A DNA stretch of 64,000 nucleotides from Phycisphaerales bacterium (GCA_040217175.1 JAVJNT010000001.1:744001-808000), one strand, 5' to 3'; counted from the first letter of the stretch, positions 1 to 11,899 are shown. Made by a program: numbers and translations. The notes: generated by a model from the sequence alone, not told the origin.

Positions 1-1912
1 CGACCAGTCCGGTGCGGGCGTCAGGGCCAGGCCTTGCAGGTCGGTTGGATTCAAGATCCATACGCCGTCGCCCTGATCTACGCCTGCGTTGAGCGACGCC
101 CCTTCCGGAACGCCCGAGATCGTCACCGCGATCGACTCTGATCCGTCCGCGTCCTGCGCAATCGCGTCGACGCGCAACGGGATCGGTTGGTCTTCGACGC
201 CCTGGGCATCGGCCACGAAGAGGGCGGGCGCATCTGCGCTTGCCTGGACGGCGACGTCGATTGTCGAATGGGCGGAGGATTGGTGGCCATCCTCGTCGGT
301 CGCAACCGCCGTGATGGTCAGCGTGAAGCCGCCCGACGCACCCGCGGGCGGCGTGATGGCCAGCCCGTCCAGGTCATCCGACGATAGCAGCCACGAGCCA
401 TCGCCCTGATCTACGCCAGCGCTCAGCGAGGCGCCAGCCGGGACGCCGTCGATGGTGACCGTCAGTGCTTCCGAGCCGTCCACATCGGAGAGCGTCGCCT
501 CGATGCCGAGGGCGATCGGTTGGTCCTCCACGCCCGACGCATGGCTCGTTGCCAGCGAGACCGTGTCAGCGACGCCTTCGACGTGCACGCTGATCGTCGA
601 CGCCGAGGTCGTGACGTCACCCGACTCGTCGGTCGCGATGGCGGTCACGGTGAGTTCGAAGTCGCTCGCATCGTCGGCGGGCGGCGTCATGGTCAGACCG
701 TCGAGGTCCGCCGGCGAGAGCGTCCACGAGCCGCCGCCCTGATCGACCCCGGCACTCAGCGTCGCCCCATCGGGTACGCCGGCCACCACGACGGTCAGCG
801 ACTCGGAACCGTCGTCGTCGACGAGCGCGGCGTCGATATCGAGAGCGATGGGCTGGTCCTCGAAGCCCTCAGCATCGGCAACAGACAGCGTTGGGCCGTC
901 GGCCACGCCCTGCACCGTCACCGCGATCGTCGCGGTCGAGGTCGCGCTATCTCCGGATTCGTCCGTCGTCGTCGCGGTCACGACGAGCGAGAAGTCGCTG
1001 GAATCGTGCTCGGCAGGCGTGATCGTCAGTCCATCGAGATCCGACGGCAAAAGCGACCACACGCCGCCGCCCTGATCGGTCCCGGCACTGAGCGTTGCGC
1101 CATCGGGTACCCCGGTCACGACGACGGTCAACGACTCGGAACCGTCGTTGTCGACGAGCCCGGCGTCGATGTCCAGGGCGATGGGCTGGTCCTCGAAGCC
1201 CTCGGCATCAGCAACAGACAGCGTTACCGCGTCAGCCACGCCCTGGACCGTCACGCTGATCGTCGACGCCGAGGTAGCGACGTCGCCCGAATCGTCGGTC
1301 GCGATAGCGGTCACGGTGAGCTCGAAGTCGCTCGCATCGTCGGCGGGCGGCGTCATGGTCAGACCGTCGAGGTCCGCCGGCGAGAGCGTCCACGAGCCAC
1401 CGCCCTGGTCTACCCCGGCACTCAGCGTCGCCCCATCGGGTACGCCGGCCACCACGACGGTCAGCGACTCGGAGCCGTCGTCGTCGACGAGTCCGGCGTT
1501 GATGTTCAGGGCGATGGGCTGGTCCTCGAAGCCCTCAGCATCGGCAACAGACAGCGTTGGGCCGTCGGCCACCCCCTGCACCGTCACCGCGATCGTCCCG
1601 GTCGAGCTCGCGGTATCTCCGGATTCGTCCGTCGTCGTCGCGGTCACGACGAGCGAGAAGTCGCTGGCGTCGTGCTCGGCAGGCGTGATCGTCAGTCCAT
1701 CAAGATCCGCCGGCGACAGCGACCACACGCCGCCGCCCTGATCGGTTCCGGCACTGAGCGTCGCGCCGGTGGGCACGCCCGAGATCGCGACGTCGAGCGC
1801 TTCCGAGCCGTCCGAGTCAACCAACGCGGCGGAGACATCGAGCGCGATCGGCTCGTCCTCGTTCCCCACGGCGTCGGCCACCGCCAGCACCGGAGCGTCG
1901 GCCACGGCCTGC
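1..1912 (-). repeat. Tandem 333-bp (111-codon) repeat array inside the giant gene
   Basis: Equivalent points recur at 179, 512, 845, 1178, 1511 and 1844, exactly 333 bp apart, so the units are in frame. Each encodes a cadherin/VCBS-like module with cores such as GFEDQPIAL, DGSESLTV, DGATLSAG and LDGLTMTP. The units at 845 and 1511 are nearly identical, and those at 512 and 1178 are very close, so a 666-bp two-unit block appears to have duplicated recently. The array continues past the left edge. Confidence 0.9.
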
Positions 1913-4900
1913 ACCGTGATCTCAACGACGGCCGAGCCATCGGACCATGCTTGGCCGTCCGAGGCGCTGAATCGAAGCTCGGTCTGGCCCGACCAGTGTG
2001 CGTCGGGTTGGAACTGGAGTCCGCCGGCTGCGACATCGGACGCGTCGATCACTTGTCCGGCTGCGAGCAGGTCGCCGTTCAGGCTCAGGACGCCGTGCTC
2101 GGGTAGCACGTCGATGCGGAACTGCTCGACCGCATCGCCTTGGTCGATCTCGCTGGCCGACAGCACGATCGTGGCAGCAGCATCTTCGACGCTCGAGATG
2201 GACGCGCCGTGCACGATCGGTGCATCGTTCACGGCCGACACGTGGATTGTCGCAGTACTGGTCGTGGTGGTCTCATCTCCGGAATCAGCCTCGCGCGCGG
2301 TCACGCTGACGTCGATGGCGAAGTCCTGCTCGTAGTTTGCGACGGGCGTGATGGTGAGGCTGTCGAGATCCCACCCCGTCACGTCGATGGGCACGCCCAC
2401 GCTCATCTGCGAGTTCACGCCATCGCTGAAGACCGTTCCAACCGGGGCGCCCGACACCTCGACGCGGCTGATCGACTCCGAACCATCGACATCAACCAAC
2501 CCGTGCGTGATCGACAGCGGGGCCGTCCCGTCCTCGCTCATGAAGACGTCCGACACGGTCAGCGTGGGCGCATCGGCGACGCCAACTACCTCGATCGTGA
2601 ACGTCGCAGGCACGTCCGACCAGACTTCACCATCCGACGCGCTGAACGCGAAGGACACTTGTCCGTGGGCATCGGCTGCGGGCGTGTACACGAGCTTGCC
2701 GCTCAGCACGTCGGTGGCGGCGACCTCCTGCCCGGCAACGACCGCCGCGCCGTCGAGCGTCAACGACCCCGTAGCCGGCAGCGACTCGATGCGGAACGTC
2801 TCGACCGCGTCGCCCGTGTCGAGCTCGAGCGCATGCAGGCTCACCACCGTGGGCGCGTCCTCGCCGATCGACATCGAGCCGTTCTGGGGCAGCGGCGCAT
2901 CGTTGACCTGATTGACGTGGACCGCCAGCATCGCCGCGCCGACCGTTTGGTCGCCATCTGCCTCGGTGGCCGTGGCAGAGATGGTCAGTACGAAGTCCTG
3001 GTCGTGGTCTGGGCCTGGCGTCATCTGGAGCGACGAAAGATCGAGCGCCGAGATGTCGGCGCTACCGTACCAGGCAGTCGCCGTCGTCACGCCGTCCGTG
3101 AAGACGCTGCCCGCTGGCGCACCGGTCACGATGACGCTGGTAATGGTCTCGGATCCGTCGGTATCGACAAGGGCCACCCCCACCGCCAGCGACATCGACT
3201 GGTCTTCCACGCCTGACGCCGGCGAAGTCGTCACGATCGGGGCATCGGCCTGGCCCACCACCGTCACGAACTGTGTCGCCGACGCATCGGACCATGCTTC
3301 GCCGTCGAACGCGCTGAACTGGAAGTCAGTATGACCACTCCAGTCTGCCGGTGGTGTGTATGTCAGCTTTCCGCCAGCGATGTCAGCTGCAGTTACCACG
3401 TCTCCCGCCGTAACCGCGACGCCGTCGAGCAGCAGCGTCCCCTCGCCTGGCAGCGAGTCAATACGGAAGCTATCGACAGCATCGCCCAAGTCGGGGTCGG
3501 CGCCGTTGAGCACGATGGCGGTCGCTTGATCTTCGAGGACGATCGAGGTTGCGTTCACGGCTTCGGGCGCATCGTTCTCGCCGATGATGGTCACGGTCAC
3601 GGTATCAACGACCGTGTGCTCGCCATCGGTCGTCGTGATCTGGAACGAGAGTTCGGCGTCTTCGAGCAGGTTGGGAGCCTCGAAGCTGGGCGTCAGCGCG
3701 AAGGAATCGCTGAGTTCGACCATGGGACCGCCGGTCTGGACCCAGGTGTGCGTGAGCTCACTTCCTTCAGGGTCGTTCGCCGTCGCTGCAAGCGTCACCG
3801 TCGTTGACTCAGGAGCCGAGAAGTCAGGGCCGGCGTCCAGCGTGGGAGCGTCGTTGTCGGCGTTGACCAGCACCATCACGCGGTCGATGACCGTGGTCGT
3901 GCCGTCGCTGGCGGCCACTTCGAAGGTCAGGTACGTGTTCGAGACGTCCTCTAGCGCGACGAAGCTCGCGTTGGCAGTGTCGTCACCAACGAGCGCTACC
4001 GATGGCCCGCCCACCTGCGTCCACTGATACGTCAGCGAGCCACTGTCGGCATCGGTCGCTGCCGCGCCCAGTACCACCGTGTCGCCCTCGTCCACGGATT
4101 GGAACGGGCCTGCATCGACTACAGGAGGGTCGTCCACGGCCTCGACATGGATGGTAACGGAGTCGGTCGCGGAAAGCACGCCGTCCGAGACCGTCAACTC
4201 GAACGTCAGGTCCGCGCCCGCGATCAGATTTGGCGCCTCGAATGTCGGCGCCGCCGCGCTCGGGTCCGAGAGGGTGACGGATGGCCCGCCGGTCTGCACC
4301 CAGTTGTAGGTGAGGGCGTCCTGGTTGGGATCCGAGGCAACCGAGTCGAGCGTCACCAGATCGCCTTCGGTGACCGTCTGGTCGTTGCCGGCCGAGACTT
4401 CCGGCCCCTCATTGCCGGGCTGGGCCGTGAAGGTCACGAGTTCGGTCGCGACGCTCGTCCCGTCGGATACCTGGAGCTCGAACGAGACGTCGGCCGCAGC
4501 CTGCAGCCCGCTCGTCGAGAATCGCAACGCGGGGGTATCGTCCTCGAACATCTTGACCGACGGGCCGCTGACCTGCACCCAGCGATACGAAAGGTTCTGG
4601 CCTTCCGGGTCGGCCGACGTCGAGCCGATCTCGTACACACCTTGATTCAATTGCGTCGGCTGGTCATCGACGTCGAGCGTCGGACCGTCGTTGTCCGCTT
4701 CGACCTTCACATGGATCTCAACGGTCTTGGAGCCCGTATCGTCTTCGACCGTGACCTCGAAGACGTAGTACTCACCGGTAAGATGCTCGGGCACGGTAAA
4801 CGTGGGGTTTGCGGCGTCATCGGCACTCAGCGTGATCGACTGCGTACCGCCGACCTGTCGCCACGAGTAGGACACCTCGCCCGTCGACTGCACGACGCCC

Positions 4901-7857
4901 GCGTCGAGCGTGACCAGGTCGCCCTCTGGCGCAATGAGTGGCGCAGGAGGCTCGACGACGAGTGGCGTGCCGCCACCGCCGCTGCCACCCCCGCCGCTTG
5001 ACCCGCCACCGCCGCCATTAGACTCGCCGCCCCCGCCACTGCCGCTTCCTCCACCACCGCCTCCCTTGTTGTTGCCGGCCTCCGCGGGCTCGATGGTGGT
5101 GCTGAACGTCTCGGTCGTCGTGGTCTGGCCGTCGCTGACCTCGACCTGGAACGTCAAGACGGTGGCCTCCGTGACGTCGGGGGCAGTGAACGACGCCGTA
5201 GCACCGTTGGCGTTCGAGAGCGTGACCGTTGGCCCTCCGATCTGGCTCCAAGCGTGCACGATGGCCTTGCCCTCGGGATCGCTTGCCGTCGCGGTGAGCG
5301 TGCCGGTCTGCCCGGACTCGAGTTCCACATCGCCGGAAACGACAACCTCCGGCGCGTCGTTGTCACCGATGATCAGTACGTCGACCAAGCCGACCGTGGT
5401 CGACGAACCGTCCGAGACGGCGACCTCGAAGGTCACGTAGGCGTTGCTGACGCCCTCGGGCGCAACGAACGATGGCGCATCCGTGTCGGCGTTCACCAGC
5501 GAGACCGCAGGGCCGCCCGTTTGCGTCCATGCGTAGCTCAGCCCCTGGCCCTCGGGATCGACCGCAACGACGCCGAGCGAGACGACCTCGCCCTCGTCGA
5601 CCGACAGATTCGGGGCCGACGTGATTCGTGGCTTATCGTCGTTGGCCTCGACGGTGATGGTGATGGAGTCGGTCGAGGTGTTCGTGCCGTCGCTGACGGT
5701 CACCTGGAACTCGAGATCGGTGTTGACGACCCCCTCGGGCGCAACGAACGTCGGAGTCGCGCCGTCGGCGTCCGTCAGCACCACGGCCGGGCCGCCGGTC
5801 TGCGTCCATGCGTACGTCAGCGTCTGGCCTTCGGGGTCCTCCGTGACGGCCGTCAGTTGGACGCTCGCGCCCTCCTGGGCCGTTCGATCAGCGCCGGCGT
5901 CCACGAGGGCCGCGTCGTCGTTGGCTTGAACGAACACCGAGACCTGAGACGTCACCGTGTGCTCTCCGTCCGAAGCGGTCACCTCGAACACCAACTCGGC
6001 ATCAGCGGCGAGGTTCGGAGCCGTAAACGTCGGCGAGCCCGTGTCGTCGCCGCTGAGCTCGACCGTCGGCCCGCCCACCTGCGTCCACGATTGCACGACG
6101 GGCTTGCCTTCTGGGTCGACCACCGACGACGACAGCGTCACCGCGTCGCCCTCGGTCGCGAGCTGGTCGGGGCCGGCGTCGACCACGATCGGGTCGTTGT
6201 CGGCTGCCACGCCGATGGTCACGGTCTCGACGACCGTGGACGTGCCGTCGGAGATCTCGACCTGCAGCCGGATGGTGGTGCTGGCCGACAACTCGGGCGC
6301 CTGGAAGCTGGGCGACGAGGTATCGACGCCGTCGAGCGAGATCGCCGGCCCGGAGACCTGCGTCCACGAATAGCTCAGCGGCTCAACCGAGCCCGACACG
6401 CCCATCGCCGACACCTGCACGAGCGTCGACTCCTCGGCGATGATCGGATCGATGCGCAACGTCGGCTCGCCGGTCGTGCCACCCACCATCACGTGGTCGA
6501 CGTTCTCGAAGTGGACCTCGAAGCTGCCTCCGCCGGCGAGGTCGACGACGATGACGCCGCCCTGCGCATCGATCGAGACGTCTTCCGCGTCGTATGCCGA
6601 CAGGTCGATGACGTTGTACCCACCGCCGCCGTCGACCGTGAAAGCCTGGCCCGCCGTCGCCGCATCGAACGAGAATGCGTCGTCGAAGGTGCTTCCGATG
6701 ACGTGTTCGACGCCCGCCGAGCTCGCATCGAACGCCACGCCGCCGCTCGCGCCGGCAAACGTCACGGTATCGCTGCCGCTCCCGCCCGAGATCGAATCCG
6801 TTCCATCGGCGATGAAGAGGTCATCGCCCGCTCCACCGACGAGCGTGTCGGCGCCGTCGCCGCCCGCCAGCGTGTCATCTCCCGCACCACCTTCGAGCGT
6901 GTCGCTGCCGGTGCCGCCGGTCAGCACGTCATCGTGGTCGCTACCGACCACGCGCTCGATTCCCGACACGCTCGCCGTGCCTTGGCCCGTGGCGACCCCA
7001 GATCCGAGGTCGACGTGCATCCCCGAGGCGGCGGCGGAGTAGTCGAGCGTATCGAAGCCCGTTCCGCCCTCGATCGCGTCGTCGCCCGGCCCGCCGATGA
7101 TCAGGTCATCACCCCCGCCAGCATCCACGACGTCGTCGCCCTCGCCGCCATCGATCGTGTCGGCGCCCTCGCCGCCTCGCAGGGTGTCTCGGCCGACGCC
7201 ACCATCCAGCACGTCGTCGCCGGCGCCGCCGTCGAGCACGTCGTCGCCGGTACCGCCGGTGAGCGTGTCATCCCCGCCGGCGCCATCCAGCAGGTCGTCG
7301 CCACCACCGCCGTCGATGACGTTTGCGCCGTCGTCGCCCGTCAGCGCGTCGCCGTAGGCAGAACCGATGACGTTCTCGACGCCGATGACCGCGTCGCTGC
7401 CCTCGCCGCTGGCAGACTCCGAGCCCAGATCGACCGTGACGCCCGCGTCGGCGTCCTCGTACGTCACCGTGTCGACGCCCTCGCCGCCGACGATCAGGTC
7501 GTCGCCGCCCCCGCCGCTCAGCAGGTCGTCGCCCGAGCCGCCGGCGACGACGTCGGCGCCCGAACCGCCGTGTACCTGGTCGTCGCCAGCGCCGCCGTCC
7601 AGATAGTCGTCTCCGCCGAGGCCGAGCAAGATGTCGTCGCCATCGCCCGCTTCGGCGATGTTGGCCAGCTCGTCGCCCGTGTAGAGGTCTGCATTAGCGC
7701 TCGGCCCGGCGATGCCCTCGCCCGTCTCGGCGTCGACCCAGGTGCCCGAGAGCAGGATCCGATCTTCGAGTGACTCCGGCTTGAGTGCGGCCCGACGCTT
7801 GGGGCGTGGGCCTGCCGAGCCCGATTCTTCAGTTGGATCCCGGCCTTTCCGCGTCAT
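1..7857 (-). CDS. Giant LEPR-XLL/RTX/PKD/cadherin-like surface protein (C-terminus beyond window)
   Basis: The frame is open for 2619 codons from ATG at 7857, preceded by GGAGG four bases upstream, and runs off the left edge. Residues about 28-37 carry LEDRILLS, matching the LEPR-XLL-type motif near the N-terminus of large planctomycete extracellular proteins; no classical signal peptide is visible. Residues about 70-360 are RTX-type nonapeptides (GGxGDDxLxGG) that bind calcium in this fold. About ten PKD/REJ-like units (core WxQxGGPxV) follow, interrupted by a Gly/Ser linker near residues 926-964. Cadherin/VCBS-like units come next, then tandem 111-residue units to the edge. A calcium-stabilised secreted adhesin or cell-surface protein is inferred. 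The secretion route is unknown. No enzymatic domain is seen in the part present. Confidence 0.88.
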   Translation of the reverse strand, partial: MTRKGRDPTEESGSAGPRPKRRAALKPESLEDRILLSGTWVDAETGEGIAGPSANADLYTGDELANIAEAGDGDDILLGLGGDDYLDGGAGDDQVHGGSGADVVAGGSGDDLLSGGGGDDLIVGGEGVDTVTYEDADAGVTVDLGSESASGEGSDAVIGVENVIGSAYGDALTGDDGANVIDGGGGDDLLDGAGGDDTLTGGTGDDVLDGGAGDDVLDGGVGRDTLRGGEGADTIDGGEGDDVVDAGGGDDLIIGGPGDDAIEGGTGFDTLDYSAAASGMHVDLGSGVATGQGTASVSGIERVVGSDHDDVLTGGTGSDTLEGGAGDDTLAGGDGADTLVGGAGDDLFIADGTDSISGGSGSDTVTFAGASGGVAFDASSAGVEHVIGSTFDDAFSFDAATAGQAFTVDGGGGYNVIDLSAYDAEDVSIDAQGGVIVVDLAGGGSFEVHFENVDHVMVGGTTGEPTLRIDPIIAEESTLVQVSAMGVSGSVEPLSYSWTQVSGPAISLDGVDTSSPSFQAPELSASTTIRLQVEISDGTSTVVETVTIGVAADNDPIVVDAGPDQLATEGDAVTLSSSVVDPEGKPVVQSWTQVGGPTVELSGDDTGSPTFTAPNLAADAELVFEVTASDGEHTVTSQVSVFVQANDDAALVDAGADRTAQEGASVQLTAVTEDPEGQTLTYAWTQTGGPAVVLTDADGATPTFVAPEGVVNTDLEFQVTVSDGTNTSTDSITITVEANDDKPRITSAPNLSVDEGEVVSLGVVAVDPEGQGLSYAWTQTGGPAVSLVNADTDAPSFVAPEGVSNAYVTFEVAVSDGSSTTVGLVDVLIIGDNDAPEVVVSGDVELESGQTGTLTATASDPEGKAIVHAWSQIGGPTVTLSNANGATASFTAPDVTEATVLTFQVEVSDGQTTTTETFSTTIEPAEAGNNKGGGGGGSGSGGGGESNGGGGGSSGGGGSGGGGTPLVVEPPAPLIAPEGDLVTLDAGVVQSTGEVSYSWRQVGGTQSITLSADDAANPTFTVPEHLTGEYYVFEVTVEDDTGSKTVEIHVKVEADNDGPTLDVDDQPTQLNQGVYEIGSTSADPEGQNLSYRWVQVSGPSVKMFEDDTPALRFSTSGLQAAADVSFELQVSDGTSVATELVTFTAQPGNEGPEVSAGNDQTVTEGDLVTLDSVASDPNQDALTYNWVQTGGPSVTLSDPSAAAPTFEAPNLIAGADLTFELTVSDGVLSATDSVTIHVEAVDDPPVVDAGPFQSVDEGDTVVLGAAATDADSGSLTYQWTQVGGPSVALVGDDTANASFVALEDVSNTYLTFEVAASDGTTTVIDRVMVLVNADNDAPTLDAGPDFSAPESTTVTLAATANDPEGSELTHTWVQTGGPMVELSDSFALTPSFEAPNLLEDAELSFQITTTDGEHTVVDTVTVTIIGENDAPEAVNATSIVLEDQATAIVLNGADPDLGDAVDSFRIDSLPGEGTLLLDGVAVTAGDVVTAADIAGGKLTYTPPADWSGHTDFQFSAFDGEAWSDASATQFVTVVGQADAPIVTTSPASGVEDQSMSLAVGVALVDTDGSETITSVIVTGAPAGSVFTDGVTTATAWYGSADISALDLSSLQMTPGPDHDQDFVLTISATATEADGDQTVGAAMLAVHVNQVNDAPLPQNGSMSIGEDAPTVVSLHALELDTGDAVETFRIESLPATGSLTLDGAAVVAGQEVAATDVLSGKLVYTPAADAHGQVSFAFSASDGEVWSDVPATFTIEVVGVADAPTLTVSDVFMSEDGTAPLSITHGLVDVDGSESISRVEVSGAPVGTVFSDGVNSQMSVGVPIDVTGWDLDSLTITPVANYEQDFAIDVSVTAREADSGDETTTTSTATIHVSAVNDAPIVHGASISSVEDAAATIVLSASEIDQGDAVEQFRIDVLPEHGVLSLNGDLLAAGQVIDASDVAAGGLQFQPDAHWSGQTELRFSASDGQAWSDGSAVVEITVQAVADAPVLAVADAVGNEDEPIALDVSAALVDSDGSEALDVAISGVPTGATLSAGTDQGGGVWSLSPADLDGLTITPAEHDASDFSLVVTATTTDESGDTASSTGTIAVTVQGVADGPTLSVADAEGFEDQPIALNINAGLVDDDGSESLTVVVAGVPDGATLSAGVDQGGGSWTLSPADLDGLTMTPPADDASDFELTVTAIATDDSGDVATSASTISVTVQGVADAVTLSVADAEGFEDQPIALDIDAGLVDNDGSESLTVVVTGVPDGATLSAGTDQGGGVWSLLPSDLDGLTITPAEHDSSDFSLVVTATTTDESGDSATSTATIAVTVQGVADGPTLSVADAEGFEDQPIALDIDAALVDDDGSESLTVVVAGVPDGATLSAGVDQGGGSWTLSPADLDGLTMTPPADDASDFELTVTAIATDESGDVTTSASTISVHVEGVADTVSLATSHASGVEDQPIALGIEATLSDVDGSEALTVTIDGVPAGASLSAGVDQGDGSWLLSSDDLDGLAITPPAGASGGFTLTITAVATDEDGHQSSAHSTIDVAVQASADAPALFVADAQGVEDQPIPLRVDAIAQDADGSESIAVTISGVPEGASLNAGVDQGDGVWILNPTDLQGLALTPAPDWS
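4969..5077 (-). repeat. Gly/Ser-rich low-complexity linker within the giant gene
   Basis: This stretch encodes about 36 residues of runs of Gly broken by single Ser, Glu and Asn. It separates five PKD-like units on its N-terminal side from five on its C-terminal side. It probably acts as a flexible hinge, and such codon runs are prone to slippage. Confidence 0.8.
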
Positions 7858-8032
7858 GGCACCTCCCGATGCCCGAGCATCGACAGGACCGGCGCTCATC
7901 TTGGGCGTGGTTGCCGCAGACTCGGTCGTTCCGGGCCAGACGCCCAAGGCTGCAGAGCTGCTGACCCCGATTTGGCGGAGATTGCGGACCTTTTATCGGT
8001 CAGTGGGCCACGAGTGGCCGCGCTCGATCGCC

Positions 8033-8431
8033 TCAGGCCGGCCAGATGTCGGCATCCATGAGCTCGACCGAGTTGCCGGCGGGATCGCGCACGTAGATGG
8101 ATCGGCCGGGTCGGAAGTGACCGCCCGACCAGGTGACCTCCTGCTCGATCTCGACGCCGAGCTCGGCCAATCGCGCCGGCCACGCGTCGAGGTCATCGAC
8201 CAGGAACGCCACGTGCCCCGGCCCGGTCGCCCCGTGGCTGGGCACCGGCCGCCCGGGCCGACCCGACCACGCCGGATCGAACAACAACAGCACCGACCGC
8301 TCGTCGACCCGCAGCGCCACCATGTGCTCGTCGGGCGTGCCGACGGGGCGAAGACCGAGCAACGACTGGTAGAACGCGGCGCAGCGGAGAGGGTGTGGGG
8401 TGTAGAGGATGGTTTCGAGGAGGGAGGGCAT
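8033..8431 (-). CDS. VOC (glyoxalase/bleomycin-resistance fold) protein
   Basis: This 132-residue protein has the size and layout of a single-chain vicinal oxygen chelate protein. It shows an N-terminal 'CAAFYQSLLGL' helix region, a central 'GHVAFLVDDLDAW' strand-helix, and a C-terminal 'YVRDPAGNSVELMD' segment whose Glu is the usual metal ligand. Family members are lyases, dioxygenases or drug-binding resistance proteins, and the substrate cannot be told here. It starts 11 bases after the stop of lepA on the same strand, so the two may be co-transcribed. ATG at 8431 is preceded by a purine-rich stretch. The family call is firm and the function is open. Confidence 0.85.
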   Translation of the reverse strand: MPSLLETILYTPHPLRCAAFYQSLLGLRPVGTPDEHMVALRVDERSVLLLFDPAWSGRPGRPVPSHGATGPGHVAFLVDDLDAWPARLAELGVEIEQEVTWSGGHFRPGRSIYVRDPAGNSVELMDADIWPA

Positions 8432-8442
8432 GGGGCGCGTTG

Positions 8443-10263
<1,821 letters not shown>

Positions 10264-10451
10264 GCGGTCGGGGTGCTCCGGCTGGGCGGGATGCTGCTGA
10301 TGCGGATTCGGGTACGGTGGCCGATCGGGAGCCGCCGCGAAGCCTTCATTGTAGATCGCACGCGGCCCGGAACCGGCCCGCCGAGGGCTCTCACGCCCCC
10401 CGGGCCACCCCGCAGCGCTTGCCTTGGGCAATCCGCGGTCAACGATGACCG

Positions 10452-11879
10452 GTGAGCCCCACCACGCCGACCACGCCCGACGCGAGGCCCGCTCGCAAGG
10501 CCTCGCGTTCTGTCGCGTTGCGGGTGCTGCTGAGCTTCCTGCCCCAGTCGCTGCCGCCGATGGCCCGGGCCAACTACCGGCGCGAGGCGCTCGCGGCGGT
10601 CTTCCTGCCCTTTGCCCTGGCCGCCACCGAGGGCGCGATCATCAGCGTGCTCGTCCGCGTGGCCTACGAGGACCGCGTCGATCGCATCCTGCTGAACTTC
10701 GCCGTCGGGCTGCTCGCGGCGGCCCCGGCCATGGCCAACATCACGAGCTTCGTGTGGGTAAAGCTCAGCCACGGCTCGCCCAAGATCCGCTTCATGAACA
10801 TGCTCCAGCTCGGCCTGATGGCGCTGGTGCTGCTCATCGCCATCAGCCCTCGCAACGAGGTAGGCCTGGCCCTCACGACGCTGGCGGTCATCGGCGGACG
10901 CATGTTCTGGGCGGGGCTGGTCACCATCCGCTCGACCGTTTGGCGGTACAACTATCGCCGCGACGTGCGGGCCCAGATCACCGGCAAGTTCGCGACCATC
11001 CAGGTCCTCTCGCTCGCGCTGCTCGGACTCGGGCTGGGCCAGGCCATGGACTTCGACGATCGGGCCTTCCGCATCATGCTCCCCCTTGGCGTGCTCATCG
11101 CCGGTGTCGGCGTCTGGCACTACTCAAAGATCCGCGTGCGGCACGAGGCGTCGCTGTTGAGCGGCGAGCGCAAGGGAGATGCGCGACGGTCGGTGTCGCT
11201 CAACCCGTGGTCGGTGGTGCGCACGCTGCGGGATGATCGCCCGTTCGCACGCTTCATGGCGGCGCAGTTCCTGCTGGGCATGGGCAACATGATGGCGGGC
11301 GCTCCGCTGGTGCTGGTGCTGCGCGAGCAGTTCGGTTTGGGCTACCTCGCGGGCATACTCATCGCGAGTTCGATCCCCATGGGGCTCATGCCGATCTTCA
11401 TCCCTATCTGGGCGAAGCTGCTCGACCACACGCACATCGTGCGATTCCGCACGATCCACAGCTGGGCGTTCCTCGCCAATCTTGGCCTGATGATCGCGGG
11501 CGTCTGGACGGGCCAGATCTGGCTCGTGGTCCTCGCCGTCGTGGCCAAGGGCATCGCCTTTGCCGGCGGCGTGTTGGCATGGAACCTGGGCCACCTGGAC
11601 TTTGCGCCCCCGGGCCGAGAGTCGCAGTACATGGGCGTGCACGTCACGCTCACTGGCGTGCGTGGCGCGGTAGCCCCGATGCTGGGGGTCTCGATCTATA
11701 CCATTGCGGCGAGTTCGGGCTTCGAGTTCAGCCCCGGGGCGTGGACGTACGGGTTGTGCCTCTTCGTCGCGAGTTGCGGCACCGCGGCGTTCTTCGCGCT
11801 GGCGAGGGACCCAGCCGTTCGCGATCGCATTCGTGAGGAGCCCTACGAGACGGCGCCCCCGAGCAGGACCAACGACTGA
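10452..11879 (+). CDS. MFS-like multi-pass membrane transporter
   Basis: This 475-residue integral membrane protein has about 10-12 hydrophobic segments in two halves, separated by a basic cytoplasmic loop near residues 225-250 ('HEASLLSGERKGDARR'). That is the layout of the major facilitator superfamily. No substrate signature is recognised. The start is GTG at 10452; an overlapping ATG at 10445 is in another frame. It is followed 20 bases later by the threonine aldolase gene on the same strand, which hints at a shared transcript but does not show an amino-acid substrate. The MFS placement is by topology and should be held loosely. Confidence 0.7.
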   Translation: MSPTTPTTPDARPARKASRSVALRVLLSFLPQSLPPMARANYRREALAAVFLPFALAATEGAIISVLVRVAYEDRVDRILLNFAVGLLAAAPAMANITSFVWVKLSHGSPKIRFMNMLQLGLMALVLLIAISPRNEVGLALTTLAVIGGRMFWAGLVTIRSTVWRYNYRRDVRAQITGKFATIQVLSLALLGLGLGQAMDFDDRAFRIMLPLGVLIAGVGVWHYSKIRVRHEASLLSGERKGDARRSVSLNPWSVVRTLRDDRPFARFMAAQFLLGMGNMMAGAPLVLVLREQFGLGYLAGILIASSIPMGLMPIFIPIWAKLLDHTHIVRFRTIHSWAFLANLGLMIAGVWTGQIWLVVLAVVAKGIAFAGGVLAWNLGHLDFAPPGRESQYMGVHVTLTGVRGAVAPMLGVSIYTIAASSGFEFSPGAWTYGLCLFVASCGTAAFFALARDPAVRDRIREEPYETAPPSRTND

Positions 11880-11899
11880 CGAGTGTGCGAGGAGAACGC

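Noticed and set aside
5254-7773. Long plus-strand open frame (839 codons) across the RTX region
   Set aside because: It is antisense to the giant gene. Its composition is that of a shadow of a G+C-rich repeat gene, with no ribosome-binding site or domain, while the minus strand gives clean RTX and PKD repeats.
10264-10431. N-terminal extension of LepA by 56 residues
   Set aside because: The extra residues are Pro/Gly/Arg-rich with no similarity, whereas ATG 10263 gives the standard LepA N-terminus.
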